From Adlercreutzia sp. ZJ304 (GTDB lineage: Bacteria > Actinomycetota > Coriobacteriia > Coriobacteriales > Eggerthellaceae), in contig NZ_JAAKEG010000015.1 of NCBI RefSeq assembly GCF_011039075.1, positions 1-43,347 of the forward strand: DNA of 43,347 bases, in the 5' to 3' direction. Shown piece after piece: positions 7,990 through 17,020 of the stretch (position 1 is the first letter of the stretch; the number at the start of each line of letters is the position of its first letter). The position numbers and the translations under genes are program-made. The notes under the pieces are model-generated. The model saw nothing but the letters and a program-made list of their open reading frames with translations. It ran no database searches and had not been told where the DNA came from.

Positions 7990-8589
7990 CTACCAGCTTG
8001 CCGGTTTTGGTGGTGTGAAGCTAGGCTGGCTCCACTCTACTATTTTGCCTGTATTACGGGTGGCTTGCATGTCTATAATTCGTTGGTTCGACGATCCTCG
8101 CCATTTCAAATCTAGCGATTTGAGGCTTTCCACAAATGGACCATCTATAAGTACGTCTGCTGCATTTAGCAGTTTTGCTATAGCTGCCGCTTCCGGGGTT
8201 TCGTCTTGGGTGCGTTTTAGCAGGTCTTCATAAAGGTATCCCGTGAACACCCACAAGCCGTAGCCTTCCGCTTTTATGCGGCTGGCAAGTTCGGCACAGG
8301 CTTGCGGCTGTTCAAATGGTTCACCGCCGCTTAGGGTTACATCGTGTACAAGACCGTTATTGCGAATGTCTTGCATTATGGCATCAAGTGAAGTTTCGAT
8401 GCCGCCTTGCGCATCCCAACTTTCAGGGTTATGACAACCGGGGCATGCGTGTGTGCATCCCTGCACAAATACAGCGTAGCGAAGTCCGGGTCCGTCAACT
8501 ATAGAATTTGGGTCAGCCCCGAAAAGCCGCACGCTGGTAGGTGCAGATTCCGGAGCAGGCGTAGAGTCGGTGTTGGAAGTGTTGGGCAT
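7990..8589 (-). CDS. nrdG: anaerobic ribonucleotide reductase activating protein (radical SAM)
   Basis: NrdG installs the glycyl radical on NrdD using S-adenosylmethionine and a 4Fe-4S cluster. The cluster motif CTHACPGC (CxxxCxxC, Cys45, 49, 52 from the chosen start) is followed by HNPESWD and the glycine-rich TLSGGEP, typical of NrdG. The frame is open upstream to an ATG at 8685. I prefer the ATG at 8589, because GAAAG lies in front of it and the family needs no long N-terminus; the extra 32 residues would be low-complexity. It lies downstream of nrdD with a hairpin between them, and mscS follows closely. Confidence 0.92.
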   Translation of the reverse strand: MPNTSNTDSTPAPESAPTSVRLFGADPNSIVDGPGLRYAVFVQGCTHACPGCHNPESWDAQGGIETSLDAIMQDIRNNGLVHDVTLSGGEPFEQPQACAELASRIKAEGYGLWVFTGYLYEDLLKRTQDETPEAAAIAKLLNAADVLIDGPFVESLKSLDLKWRGSSNQRIIDMQATRNTGKIVEWSQPSFTPPKPASW

Positions 8590-8700
8590 ATTTGTTCTTT
8601 CAGCTGATTGTGCGTTGCGTTTTGTGTTAGTCGGTTGCGTGGTTGGCTGGTTCGTTGTTTTGTATGTTTGCGTTTGCGTATTCATAACTGTAATTATAAA

Positions 8701-8734
8701 AGTAGCCCGCTGGCATTGCTGTGCGCGGGCTACT
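8701..8734 (-). terminator. hairpin between nrdD and nrdG
   Basis: Ten-base perfect arms (AGTAGCCCGC / GCGGGCTACT) with a 14-base loop. On the minus strand they are followed by TTTTATAATT. This is a terminator or attenuator that would lower nrdG relative to nrdD. Confidence 0.7.
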
Positions 8735-8757
8735 AAATTTACTCTATTGTTGACGAG

Positions 8758-11088
8758 TTACACAGACGGAATAGAGTGCTTCACTCTTTCGCTTTCCTCG
8801 GCGCGTTTAGCGTCGTTAAAGCGGTCTAGCGTACCTACCAGATAACCGGTGATGCGGCGAATGCGCTCAAAACCTTGCTTGCCGTCGTTTTCGCTGCGAC
8901 CGCATTTTGGACATGTATCGCCGATGATGCCGTTGTATCCACATACCGGGTCGCGGTCAACCGGATGATTGATAGAGCCATAGCCCATTCCACTTTCCTT
9001 CATGTAGCGAATAACCGATTCAAACGCCTCAAGATTTTCTGTGGGGTCGCCATCAAGTTCGATATAGCTTATGTGACCGCCGTTGGTTAGTGCATGATAC
9101 GGTGCTTCAATAGCAATTTTGTCGAATGCGGTTATGTCGTAGTACACCGGCACATGGAAACCGTTGGTGTAATAATCGTGGTCGGTTACGCCGGGGATAA
9201 CGCCATAGCGTTCACGGTCGAAGCGAACGAAGCGACCCGAAAGACCTTCGGCAGGCGTAGCGATAAGCGTGTAATTCATGCCGCGCTCGCGTGATACGCT
9301 ATCGCAGTAGCTGCGCATGTGACCAATAATTTCAAGCCCCAAGCGCTGTGATTCTTCTGATTCGCCATGATGCTTGCCTGTTAGAGCAACCAAGCATTCC
9401 GCTAAACCAATGAAGCCAGTTGTTAGCGTGCCGTGCTTTAGCACTTCGCGCTGCTCTTCGTCGTGCGCTAGCTTTTCAGAGTCAATCCAGACACCCTGAC
9501 CCATAAGGAACGGCGCGTTATAAACCTTTTTGCGAGCCTGAATTTCAAAGCGCTCTTCTAGTTGCTTGGTGACTAGCTGCAGTTTGCTGTCAAGCAAATC
9601 GAAGAATAGGTCTAAGTCGCCTTTAGCGCGGATAGCCAAACGTGGCAGATTGATTGAAGTGAACGATAAGTTGCCACGACCGGGCGTTACTTCGCGTTCT
9701 GGGTCGAATGTGTTGCCTATGACGCGCGTGCGGCATCCCATGTAGGCAATTTCGGTTTCGGGTGTGCCTTTGTAGTATTGGGCATTAAACGGTGCATCTA
9801 GGAAACTGAAGTTCGGGAATAGACGCTTTGCCGAGCAATGAATAGCTAGCTTAAACAGGTCGTAGTTAGGATCTTCCGGATTATAGTTCACACCTTCTTT
9901 GACGCGGAAAATCTGTACTGGGAAGATGGGGGTTTCACCGCTGCCTAGGCCTTCTTCGGTGGCTAGCAGCATGTTTTTTATAACCATGCGACCTTCAGGT
10001 GATGTGTCCATGCCATAGTTAACGCTGCTGAAAGGCGTTTGTGCGCCTGCGCGGCTGTGCATGGTGTTCAGATTGTGCACTAATGCTTCCATAGCTTGGA
10101 ATGTTGCGCGGTCAGTGTCTTTTGCGGCGCTTTTCTTGCTGTAGCCTATTATGGCTGCAATTGAATCTTCGGCGATTCCAGCCTGACGCAGCTGATCTTC
10201 TATTGCGTTTTGGAATTCTTCGCTCATGTCTAGCGCTGCCCACTGACCGGTGGCATCTTCTACTTTTGCCATTATGTCTTCAGCCATTGTGCGTTCGTCT
10301 TCCACATTGCATAGCAAATCTAGTGCTTCGGCTAAGTGCTTTTTGAACAGACGACGATGCGTTTTGCGCACGCCATCTGCCAGACCATAGTCGAAATCGC
10401 AAACGCTTTGACCGCCGTGTTGGTCGTTTTGGTTGCTCTGAATTGCGATACAAGCTAGGGCTGTGTAGCTGGCAATGTCGTTCGGTTCGCGCAGTACGCC
10501 ATGACCGGTGGAGAAGCCGCCCTTGAACAACTTTTTCAGCTCTATTTGGCAGCAAGTAGTAGTAAGCGTGTAGAAATCCATATCGTGAATGTGGATATCG
10601 CCTTCGCGATGTGCTTTGGCAAAACGCGGGTCAATAACGCACATTTCGTAGAATTGTTTTGCGGATTCGCTGCCATATTTAAGCATTGTGCCCATGGCTG
10701 TGTCGGCATTAATATTGGCGTTTTCGCGCTTTAAGTCAGAGTCGGAAGCTTTGCTGAATGTAATATCTTTTAGAGTTTGGATTAGACGACTGTTTACATC
10801 GCGCACACGGCTGCGCTCGGCGCGATACAAAATGTACGACTTGGCTGTTTGTACAAAGCCGCTTTCAATAAGGGTTTCCTCTACAAGATCTTGCACGCCC
10901 TCTACAGTAGGGATGCCTTCGATAGCGCCGTCATCAATTTTCTGCGCAACTTTGTGTGCGATTTGATCGGCGGTTTCGCGATCTTGCATGGCAGCGCATG
11001 CCTGAAAAGCCTTCTCAATAGCTGCAGCTATTTTTTCCTCATGAAATTCGGTTTTACGACCATCACGCTTGATAATGGCTTGTGGCAT
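8758..11088 (-). CDS. nrdD: anaerobic ribonucleoside-triphosphate reductase, class III
   Basis: NrdD reduces NTPs to dNTPs under anoxia with a glycyl radical. The N-terminal ATP-cone begins at once (IIKRDGRKTEFHEEKIAAAIEKAF). The catalytic barrel contains TTTCCQIEL, STGHG and NDQHGGQS. The C-terminal zinc site is CGYNGIIGDTCPKCGR, and the radical site is RRITGYLVG, with its glycine about 30 residues from the end. At 776 residues it has normal family length. The start has GGAAG six bases upstream. The promoter region carries an NrdR-box pair (11199-11245), so repression by the ATP-cone regulator NrdR is likely. nrdG follows after a hairpin. Confidence 0.96.
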   Translation of the reverse strand: MPQAIIKRDGRKTEFHEEKIAAAIEKAFQACAAMQDRETADQIAHKVAQKIDDGAIEGIPTVEGVQDLVEETLIESGFVQTAKSYILYRAERSRVRDVNSRLIQTLKDITFSKASDSDLKRENANINADTAMGTMLKYGSESAKQFYEMCVIDPRFAKAHREGDIHIHDMDFYTLTTTCCQIELKKLFKGGFSTGHGVLREPNDIASYTALACIAIQSNQNDQHGGQSVCDFDYGLADGVRKTHRRLFKKHLAEALDLLCNVEDERTMAEDIMAKVEDATGQWAALDMSEEFQNAIEDQLRQAGIAEDSIAAIIGYSKKSAAKDTDRATFQAMEALVHNLNTMHSRAGAQTPFSSVNYGMDTSPEGRMVIKNMLLATEEGLGSGETPIFPVQIFRVKEGVNYNPEDPNYDLFKLAIHCSAKRLFPNFSFLDAPFNAQYYKGTPETEIAYMGCRTRVIGNTFDPEREVTPGRGNLSFTSINLPRLAIRAKGDLDLFFDLLDSKLQLVTKQLEERFEIQARKKVYNAPFLMGQGVWIDSEKLAHDEEQREVLKHGTLTTGFIGLAECLVALTGKHHGESEESQRLGLEIIGHMRSYCDSVSRERGMNYTLIATPAEGLSGRFVRFDRERYGVIPGVTDHDYYTNGFHVPVYYDITAFDKIAIEAPYHALTNGGHISYIELDGDPTENLEAFESVIRYMKESGMGYGSINHPVDRDPVCGYNGIIGDTCPKCGRSENDGKQGFERIRRITGYLVGTLDRFNDAKRAEESERVKHSIPSV

Positions 11089-11194
11089 GGTTGCTTCCTT
11101 TCGTTTGCTTTTATTCAGCCATTGTTCGTTTGTAAGGTTCCACCTGCGAAATGATATGTTTAATCAACATTCTTTCCACAGGCTTTATACCAAC

Positions 11195-11203
11195 TTATCC
11201 ACA
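11195..11203 (+). promoter_or_regulatory. DnaA-box consensus in the nrdD leader
   Basis: TTATCCACA is a perfect DnaA box. It overlaps the first NrdR box, and the near-match CTTTCCACA lies about 20 bases away. A second perfect copy occurs at 11585-11593 inside the small downstream gene. DnaA controls nrd genes in some bacteria; occupancy here is untested. Confidence 0.5.
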
Positions 11204-11245
11204 ACATCTTGTGGTTGTATTTAATGTAGCGGGTATATATAGTAT
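11199..11245 (-). promoter_or_regulatory. tandem NrdR boxes over the nrdD promoter
   Basis: Box 1 (11199-11214, CCACAACATCTTGTGG) and box 2 (11230-11245, CGGGTATATATAGTAT) fit the consensus ACACWATATMTWGTGT at 13 and 11 of 16 positions. Their centres are 31 bases apart, the spacing characteristic of NrdR. A plausible minus-strand promoter (-35 TTGCGC at 11262-11267, 17-base spacer, -10 TACTAT at 11239-11244) overlaps box 2, consistent with repression. Apart from these sites and the DnaA box I see nothing else in 11089-11379. Confidence 0.75.
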
Positions 11246-11379
11246 ATTGCTAGACGCGAAGGCGCAAGTGATTTTCACAAGTTTTTTAATTTCTGTAGGT
11301 TACAAAATTGGAAATTGGTGGCTTTTAAGATATTGCAGCTTAGGGTTTTTTATTGGGGTTGCTTTGAGAAGTTGTTGGC

Positions 11380-11649
11380 TTATGAAACTGTGCCGTAGAC
11401 TTGCCCCCAAGCGTGACCGATTATGGCTGAATTTAATTGGGTGGTTAGGCGTTCGCGTGTGTATTCGCCCGGAGGCAATAAATTGACGATGCTCATTAAG
11501 TCGTCGGGCAAATCGGACGATTCTGCTGCTAACACTGTTTGCAAGCGCGTTACGGTGTCGTCTTCGGTCATATCGCGATACAGATTATCCACAACAGCTT
11601 GAAGAGCGCCGTAGTGTTTGCTTCTGTCTATGTTGGTGCCTTGTGCCAC
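11380..11649 (-). CDS. hypothetical acidic 89-residue protein
   Basis: No recognised family. It starts at GTG, is rich in acidic residues (RDMTEDD, ESSDLPDDL), and has no membrane segment, signal peptide or cysteine. Predicted mostly helical. It lies 29 bases after the methyltransferase-like gene on the same strand and is probably co-transcribed with it, so a partner or regulator role is possible but unsupported. Weak GAAAG ribosome binding site. Confidence 0.6.
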   Translation of the reverse strand: MAQGTNIDRSKHYGALQAVVDNLYRDMTEDDTVTRLQTVLAAESSDLPDDLMSIVNLLPPGEYTRERLTTQLNSAIIGHAWGQVYGTVS

Positions 11650-11678
11650 AGTTTTCTTTCTGCTTGCAATGTTTTCAA

Positions 11679-12668
11679 TCAGGTCAAATTGTTTATAGCC
11701 TTGGCTACTTTTTCGCGCAACTGAGTGGCAATGTCTTCAACAGGGGGCATGTTTTCAGCATTGCGCGTAACAGTTGTGCCGGATAAAAGTATTGCATCTA
11801 AGTCGTCGGTGGCAGCCACTAAAGCGCCGGTGTATGCAGGTGTGGCTTCTCCGGTTGCGCGCAGGAATTGCACGCCGCTTTCGCGCAGGGCATCGGCGGC
11901 ATCTACCATAGTTTCGGCATCGTAATACGGGTTTTCAGGTGTTGGCGCGGTTTGGTCTTCGTTGCGGTGCGAAACGTACAGCTGTGTCAGTATAGGCAAA
12001 CAGATTGCTTGGCGAATGCTGGAAGCTATGCGGCAGGCATCGGATATAGGTGCACCTGTTTGGAACCCTGCTGTTTGGGCTCCGTATTCAGCCATAACAG
12101 TTACTGCGTCTAGTATTGTTTCGCCGCTGGGTAAAAGACCTTGTGCATCTATGTTGACAGATGCCAGAATAGGGGCATCGCTTACCTTGCGCATGCCTAT
12201 TAGTGCGCATTTTAGGTCGGTTATGCGTGTAAAACCATTTAGGAAAAAGGCATCGAACGTTTCGTTTTCGAACAGTAGGGCTGCTCGTTTGTATTGATCG
12301 CAGTTTTCATTTAGAGATGCTTTCGACGAAGCATCCAACGGAAGTCCGCATGGTCCTATTTCTACCAAAATATGTTGTGGTTTTTGTGCTTGCATTATGC
12401 GAATTGCTGTATGCGCCAGCTCTTGTGCACGTTCGCGCATGTTTGTATGAGTAAGTCGGGCTGGTGTTAAGGTTGCTGTAGGTGCTATTAAGCATTGAAC
12501 ACCAGTCAGCATGTCAAGTTTATATGCCTCTTCGAATACTTCAGGTTCTAGGAGCAAGGTTAACTCGCCGTCGCGCGCTACGTTTAATCCTAGTTTTTCC
12601 AACCCGGTCATAATCGGTTCAGATAGCACAAGCATATCTTTATGGAATCGCAGTTGTATATCAGCCAT
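11679..12668 (-). CDS. homocysteine S-methyltransferase-like barrel without zinc cysteines
   Basis: A 329-residue protein that follows the MetH N-terminal/homocysteine methyltransferase barrel: IEIGPCGLPLD matches the usual GSIGPTG, DAFFLNGFTRITDLKCAL matches the DxxxxETFxxxxExxAA strand, and PILASVNIDAQGLLPSG follows. The three zinc-binding cysteines are absent. The usual GxNC strand reads GFQTG, and the C-terminal GGCCGTTP strand reads RATGEATPAY. Homocysteine activation by zinc is therefore unlikely, and a different substrate or regulatory role is possible. A good start (AGGTGG then ATG) and intact length argue against decay. It is followed by the 89-residue protein. Confidence 0.75.
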   Translation of the reverse strand: MADIQLRFHKDMLVLSEPIMTGLEKLGLNVARDGELTLLLEPEVFEEAYKLDMLTGVQCLIAPTATLTPARLTHTNMRERAQELAHTAIRIMQAQKPQHILVEIGPCGLPLDASSKASLNENCDQYKRAALLFENETFDAFFLNGFTRITDLKCALIGMRKVSDAPILASVNIDAQGLLPSGETILDAVTVMAEYGAQTAGFQTGAPISDACRIASSIRQAICLPILTQLYVSHRNEDQTAPTPENPYYDAETMVDAADALRESGVQFLRATGEATPAYTGALVAATDDLDAILLSGTTVTRNAENMPPVEDIATQLREKVAKAINNLT

Positions 12669-12786
12669 ATATTTCCACCTTGTCTTACGACTTCAGCTAA
12701 ATTATGCACAACAGTACAATCTAGCAGGAATCTGGTATGAATCTAGCAGCAATCTTGCATGGCATACCAATCTTTACATATCAAAC

Positions 12787-14610
12787 TCAACATTGCGTGT
12801 GTTGTTCGTTTCTCGTTTCGCTATCTTCAAAAGCTCCAGTTTGACGGTTCCATAAATTTGAATATTCTCCACCGGCTTTTACTAAGTCGGCATGCGGACC
12901 ATCTTCCACAATTTGTCCATGGCTTAGCACCACTATGCGGTCTAAGCTGGCAACAGTGGATAGGCGATGTGCAACCACAATGGTAGTGCGATTAGCCATC
13001 AATTTACGCAATGCGTCTTGTACCAATGCTTCACTTTCGCTGTCTAGTGCGCTAGTGGCTTCGTCTAAAACAAGAATTGGTGCGTCGGCTAGCATGGCGC
13101 GCGCTATGGCTATGCGCTGGCGTTGTCCACCGGAAAGTTTTACACCGCGCTCGCCAGTAAGTGTGTCAAAACCCTGAGGAAGCCGTTCTATAAATTCCAA
13201 TGCGTTAGCTCTTTTTGCCGCTGCGCGTATTTCCTCTGCGCTAGCGTCGGGGCGTCCGTAAGCAATATTTTCGGCGATGGTGCGATGAAACAGCATGGCT
13301 TCTTGAGGCACATATGCGATATTACGTCGCAGGCTTTGCTGCGTTACGTCGGCTACGCTTTGACCATCTATTAATATCTTTCCTTTTTGAATGTCAGCCA
13401 AGCGCAGTAAAAGCTTAGTTAGTGTGGTTTTTCCAGCGCCGCTCATGCCGACCAAGCCCACACGTTCGCCTGCGGGAATATGTAGGTTGAAATCGTCGAA
13501 CACTACTGTTTCTGCGCCACCATCGGTATAGCTGAATCCGATGTTGCAAAAATCTATGGTGCCTTGCTTTACCACAAGCGGCTTTGCGTTGGGTTTATCA
13601 GCCACAAGGCGTGGCTCATCTAGTACGGCGGTCATGCCACTTGCATCACCAAACACCTGATTCAGCCGTTGCAGTCCAGTATTTATAAAGTTGAACTGGT
13701 TTGTAAGTGTGTATGTATAGGTGAACATCATTACTAATGTGCCGGCTGAAATTCCAAACCACGCATTGCCGCCGGCTATGAATACGGTAACTATACTCAT
13801 AATTACCACAGTAATGCATGCGGTTATAACACCGCGCGCAATAGATGATTTCATGCGCTTTGAATCGCGGCGCACAACATCGCGATTTGCTGTGTCGAAT
13901 AGTTCGCGTTCGTAATCTTCGCGACCACAAGTCTTTACTGCCAAGATATTGGTAACTGCATCTGATAATTCACCTGACAATCTATTTTGTGCGGCAGCAG
14001 CTTTTTCATTTAGATGCAAGATACGTTTGTACATCAAGTAAGACACGCTGGCGTATATAACCAATAACACCATCAATATACCCACGTATACCGGCACAAG
14101 TGGTAACAATAGTAGGCAGGTGAAAGTTACAGAGCAGCAAACCGGCAAGAAAGGAAACACGATAGTATTTATTAGCAACGTGTAGGCGCTCATAAATTTC
14201 GAAGTTTGACTTACAAGTGTGCCACCGAAGCGGCTGGAATGAAACGACATAGACTGATTCGACAGTGCGTCAAATGCCATAGTAGCAAGGTCGTAATTTA
14301 CGGCTATTTGCAGTTTCCAAGAAACGTAATCTTGAAGTTTGCTGCATGTTTGACCGCAGACGTTAATTAATATTAGCGCTGCAATATAAGGTCCAAACAC
14401 AGAAAAGACCTGATCGGACGCTACTGAACCTTCTGCTACGCGGTCTACAATTAGGCTCATAACATATGGGTTTCCATATGTTAGAAACCCAACAAAACCA
14501 ATTGTAGACAATAGCAGCGCTACAAAATACCCCAAGTGATTACGTGTGGCTATCCAAAAATAGTGCAGCGTGCGGCGTGTTGCAGAGTGATTGTTCCTAG
14601 TGCTATTCAT
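12787..14610 (-). CDS. ABC exporter half-transporter (membrane plus ATPase)
   Basis: At 607 residues it has the usual MsbA/LmrA/MdlB layout. An N-terminal membrane domain of about six helices spans residues 25-310. The ATPase domain carries Walker A GMSGAGKTT, signature LSGGQRQR and Walker B ILVLDEATSALD, with the H-loop in VVAHRLST. It would act as a dimer in the cytoplasmic membrane. Homodimer versus heterodimer cannot be decided: no second half-transporter is adjacent. Substrate unknown (lipid, peptide or drug). No clear Shine-Dalgarno before the ATG. Confidence 0.9.
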   Translation of the reverse strand: MNSTRNNHSATRRTLHYFWIATRNHLGYFVALLLSTIGFVGFLTYGNPYVMSLIVDRVAEGSVASDQVFSVFGPYIAALILINVCGQTCSKLQDYVSWKLQIAVNYDLATMAFDALSNQSMSFHSSRFGGTLVSQTSKFMSAYTLLINTIVFPFLPVCCSVTFTCLLLLPLVPVYVGILMVLLVIYASVSYLMYKRILHLNEKAAAAQNRLSGELSDAVTNILAVKTCGREDYERELFDTANRDVVRRDSKRMKSSIARGVITACITVVIMSIVTVFIAGGNAWFGISAGTLVMMFTYTYTLTNQFNFINTGLQRLNQVFGDASGMTAVLDEPRLVADKPNAKPLVVKQGTIDFCNIGFSYTDGGAETVVFDDFNLHIPAGERVGLVGMSGAGKTTLTKLLLRLADIQKGKILIDGQSVADVTQQSLRRNIAYVPQEAMLFHRTIAENIAYGRPDASAEEIRAAAKRANALEFIERLPQGFDTLTGERGVKLSGGQRQRIAIARAMLADAPILVLDEATSALDSESEALVQDALRKLMANRTTIVVAHRLSTVASLDRIVVLSHGQIVEDGPHADLVKAGGEYSNLWNRQTGAFEDSETRNEQHTQC

Positions 14611-14693
14611 GCACGCTAGTATAACCTCAAGTGCATGCCAAACTGGTAGTGAATTGATATGTTGTGGGCGATAATGCTATCAACTTGTTTACC

Positions 14694-15593
14694 CTAAGCC
14701 TGATTGAAGGTTACTCGTCCGCTGGCTATGAATACATTGAAATTGCTCTTTCCGCTTCCAACTTTATAAACATTATCGTTTTGCTGCGTGTTATTTGTGG
14801 GGAAATTGCAAGTGAAAGAACCTGACATTTTATCTACTGTAGCCAAGAAACTGCTATCTGTAGGTAATGTCATGTCTACGTTGCCGCTAGCTATTTGCAA
14901 ATTGGCGTTAGAGGGGCATTCTTGAAGACAAGTTAAATTGATGCCTCCACTGGCTATATCCAAGTCAACAAGTTGGGAGAAAACTCCGCGTATATTTGCA
15001 TCGCCGCTAGCCACGTTTATTTGTAATTTGTTTGCACGCAGTTTTTCGCTATTTACATTTCCGCTTGCTAAGTCAATTTTAAGAGAATCGCAGCCGATAG
15101 ATCCAAGGTTATAGGTGCCGGATGCAGCTTGTAAAGTGAAGGAGTCTAAGTGTTCGCCAAGTGTTTTGGGAATAGTAAGGGTTAGATTCTTATGCGACGT
15201 AGCTGAACAACCCACCAGCCATGATTGTTCCCAACCATATGCAACTTGCAGCGTATTGTTGTGTACGCGCCAGCGCATTTTTTGGCGCTCTGGCATTCTT
15301 GATGAAGACGTTTCGCTTAACACGATTTCGTTAGAGTTGCTTTCATCTAAAACAACATCTACTGCGCCAGCCAACCATTGCAGTTCAATATTTTTTATGT
15401 CGTCAGCGTTTATGTTAGCGCTGCCCATATTTTCAAATTGAGCTGCATCAAATTCAGTCATGAAATGTTTGTTGAATTGCTGGAAGGCGCGCGAACAGCC
15501 TACGCTGCAACTAAAAATGCCGCCACACAGTACAAGACAAAGCAATATAACAAGAGATATTTTTACATAGGTGGCTTTTGTTAGTTTTGTCAT
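14694..15593 (-). CDS. DUF4097-type beta-repeat envelope protein
   Basis: A 299-residue protein with an N-terminal membrane anchor (about 10-32, rich in cysteine). A right-handed beta-repeat domain follows, with short phased repeats of the kind IDLASGNVNSE, INVASGDANIR, LDIASGGINLT and LQIASGNVDMT. This is the DUF4097 pattern, commonly found beside membrane-bound HTH regulators as an envelope-stress or antimicrobial-response module. The upstream HTH gene ends 5 bases before this start, so the two are co-transcribed. Function beyond that association is inferred. Confidence 0.8.
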   Translation of the reverse strand: MTKLTKATYVKISLVILLCLVLCGGIFSCSVGCSRAFQQFNKHFMTEFDAAQFENMGSANINADDIKNIELQWLAGAVDVVLDESNSNEIVLSETSSSRMPERQKMRWRVHNNTLQVAYGWEQSWLVGCSATSHKNLTLTIPKTLGEHLDSFTLQAASGTYNLGSIGCDSLKIDLASGNVNSEKLRANKLQINVASGDANIRGVFSQLVDLDIASGGINLTCLQECPSNANLQIASGNVDMTLPTDSSFLATVDKMSGSFTCNFPTNNTQQNDNVYKVGSGKSNFNVFIASGRVTFNQA

Positions 15594-15598
15594 GTGAA

Positions 15599-16393
15599 CT
15601 ACCTTTTATCCTGAGTGGTTTGATGAGTGGCTTTATAGTTTGGATCGTGCAATATAAGGCTAACCACCCAGTAATAGAAAGGTATGGTTAAAAATACGAT
15701 CCATCCCGGATGCCATAAGCCGCAGAAAAACCCGAGGAACAAATAAATAACTATACAGAGCAGCGGATAGGGAAAAATTCGCCATGCGCGGCTGGTTTTT
15801 TGCGCATTTACGTCTGCGGTATTTGGCGTGATGGTTTCAGCAGATGAATTTGGCGCTACGGGAATTTCTGAAGCCGGAACAGATTGAGTGTTCGTGTTCA
15901 TGCTGGAACCAGATACAGCTTGAGGTGCTGCGCCGTATGCTTGTTGGTATGCGTTAGGTTGCAAATTCGGTGCGCTTTCTTGGAAATCTTCAATAGTGGT
16001 TTTAGGTGAAGCAATTTCTTCTGTGGCTGCTTCAGTTTCGCTGATTGCTGCATTAGCTTCTGTTGGCGTTGATGTTTCATTTAGTGCTGGCGCATCTTCG
16101 GCTGATTTCTCGGGCTGTTTAGTTTCTGGTGAGCTTTCTATTGCAGTTTCTGCTTCAGCTTTTGCTTCTGTTTCAGATTCGACTTCTGGCGTAATTCCGC
16201 GAACTAAATCGTCTAGCGATATTTCGTACAATTCAGAAAGCGCGACTAGATTTCCTATGTCTGGAGCTGATTCCGCTCTTTCCCATTTCGAAATAGCTTG
16301 GCGCGATAATCCTAGCTTCTTAGCTAGTTCTTCCTGACTTAAACCCTGCGAGCGTCGCAGTTCTATTAGTCGGTCAGCAAACTCGTAGCTCAT
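15599..16393 (-). CDS. XRE-family HTH regulator with C-terminal membrane helices
   Basis: A Cro/C1-type HTH occupies about residues 5-60 (IELRRSQGLSQEELAKKLGLSRQAISKWE). A low-complexity Glu/Ala/Thr/Pro linker of about 130 residues follows, then two membrane helices (YPLLCIVIYLFLGFFCGLW and IVFLTIPFYYWVVSLIL). I chose the ATG at 16393, preceded by GAGGGA, over an upstream ATG at 16450. It probably senses an envelope signal and controls itself and the DUF4097 gene. Divergent from vapBC across a 250-base AT-rich gap. Confidence 0.87.
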   Translation of the reverse strand: MSYEFADRLIELRRSQGLSQEELAKKLGLSRQAISKWERAESAPDIGNLVALSELYEISLDDLVRGITPEVESETEAKAEAETAIESSPETKQPEKSAEDAPALNETSTPTEANAAISETEAATEEIASPKTTIEDFQESAPNLQPNAYQQAYGAAPQAVSGSSMNTNTQSVPASEIPVAPNSSAETITPNTADVNAQKTSRAWRIFPYPLLCIVIYLFLGFFCGLWHPGWIVFLTIPFYYWVVSLILHDPNYKATHQTTQDKR

Positions 16394-16582
16394 AAAATTC
16401 CCTCGTTTGTTGGCTGTCATACTATCTGCCTTTCGAGTATGTAGTAGCAATGCGGGTTGCGTAAGAAATTTCAGTAGTCATTTTTAAATTTCTTTGCAAC
16501 TGTTAGTTGCATTATTAATTTGCGCTGGTAAAACAATACTTTTAGCATACATGCAATATTAATTCATTATGCATGAACCTGC

Positions 16583-16618
16583 TTGCATAATAATAGAACA
16601 TATGTATAATACATGCAA
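16583..16618 (+). promoter_or_regulatory. vapBC promoter and likely operator
   Basis: -35 TTGCAT (16583-16588), 16-base spacer, -10 TATAAT (16605-16610). The promoter is bracketed by the inverted pair TTGCAT ... ATGCAA (16613-16618), and more ATGCA-type half sites lie within the preceding 40 bases. The arrangement suggests autorepression by the VapB DNA-binding domain. Confidence 0.65.
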
Positions 16619-16644
16619 GATGCATTTAATAAAAAGGAGGCATC

Positions 16645-17010
16645 ATGCCAGCATTGCAAGTGCGAGATTTTCCTGCCGATTTGTACGAAGATCTAAAAAA
16701 ATGCGCTGCTCGTGAACATCGCAGCATGGCACAACAAACTATAAAAGCTGTTGAAGAAATGCTAAATAGGCGCAAGTTTTCCGTATTCTCTTCTGCGAAA
16801 AAAAAGACGTTTGATGTAGAAACGGATGCGGAACGAATTCGCCGTATTGAAAAACGCAAAGCTTTGTTTGCTGAAATAGAAGAGCTCAGTAAGAAGCTTC
16901 CTAAAGATTTACCTGATGCCGCCGAAATAAACAGAATGGGGCACTATGAAAGAGATAAACGGATTATGGAGCCACTTGGTATCGAGGTTTCTTACGACGA
17001 CTACATTTAA
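16645..17010 (+). CDS. vapB: VapB/FitA-type antitoxin
   Basis: The N-terminal ribbon-helix-helix (MPALQVRDFPADLYEDLKKCAAREHRSMAQQ) matches FitA-like antitoxins. At 121 residues it is longer than the usual 70-85, with a basic middle (RIRRIEKRK) and a C-terminal tail that should wrap the toxin. AAAGGAGG lies in front of the ATG. The gene ends 10 bases before vapC. It neutralises the toxin and represses the operon. Confidence 0.85.
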   Translation: MPALQVRDFPADLYEDLKKCAAREHRSMAQQTIKAVEEMLNRRKFSVFSSAKKKTFDVETDAERIRRIEKRKALFAEIEELSKKLPKDLPDAAEINRMGHYERDKRIMEPLGIEVSYDDYI

Positions 17011-17020
17011 GGATGAAACG

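Noticed and set aside
11195-11203. Replication origin at the DnaA box
   Set aside because: Only one or two boxes, no AT-rich unwinding element and no dnaA or dnaN nearby.
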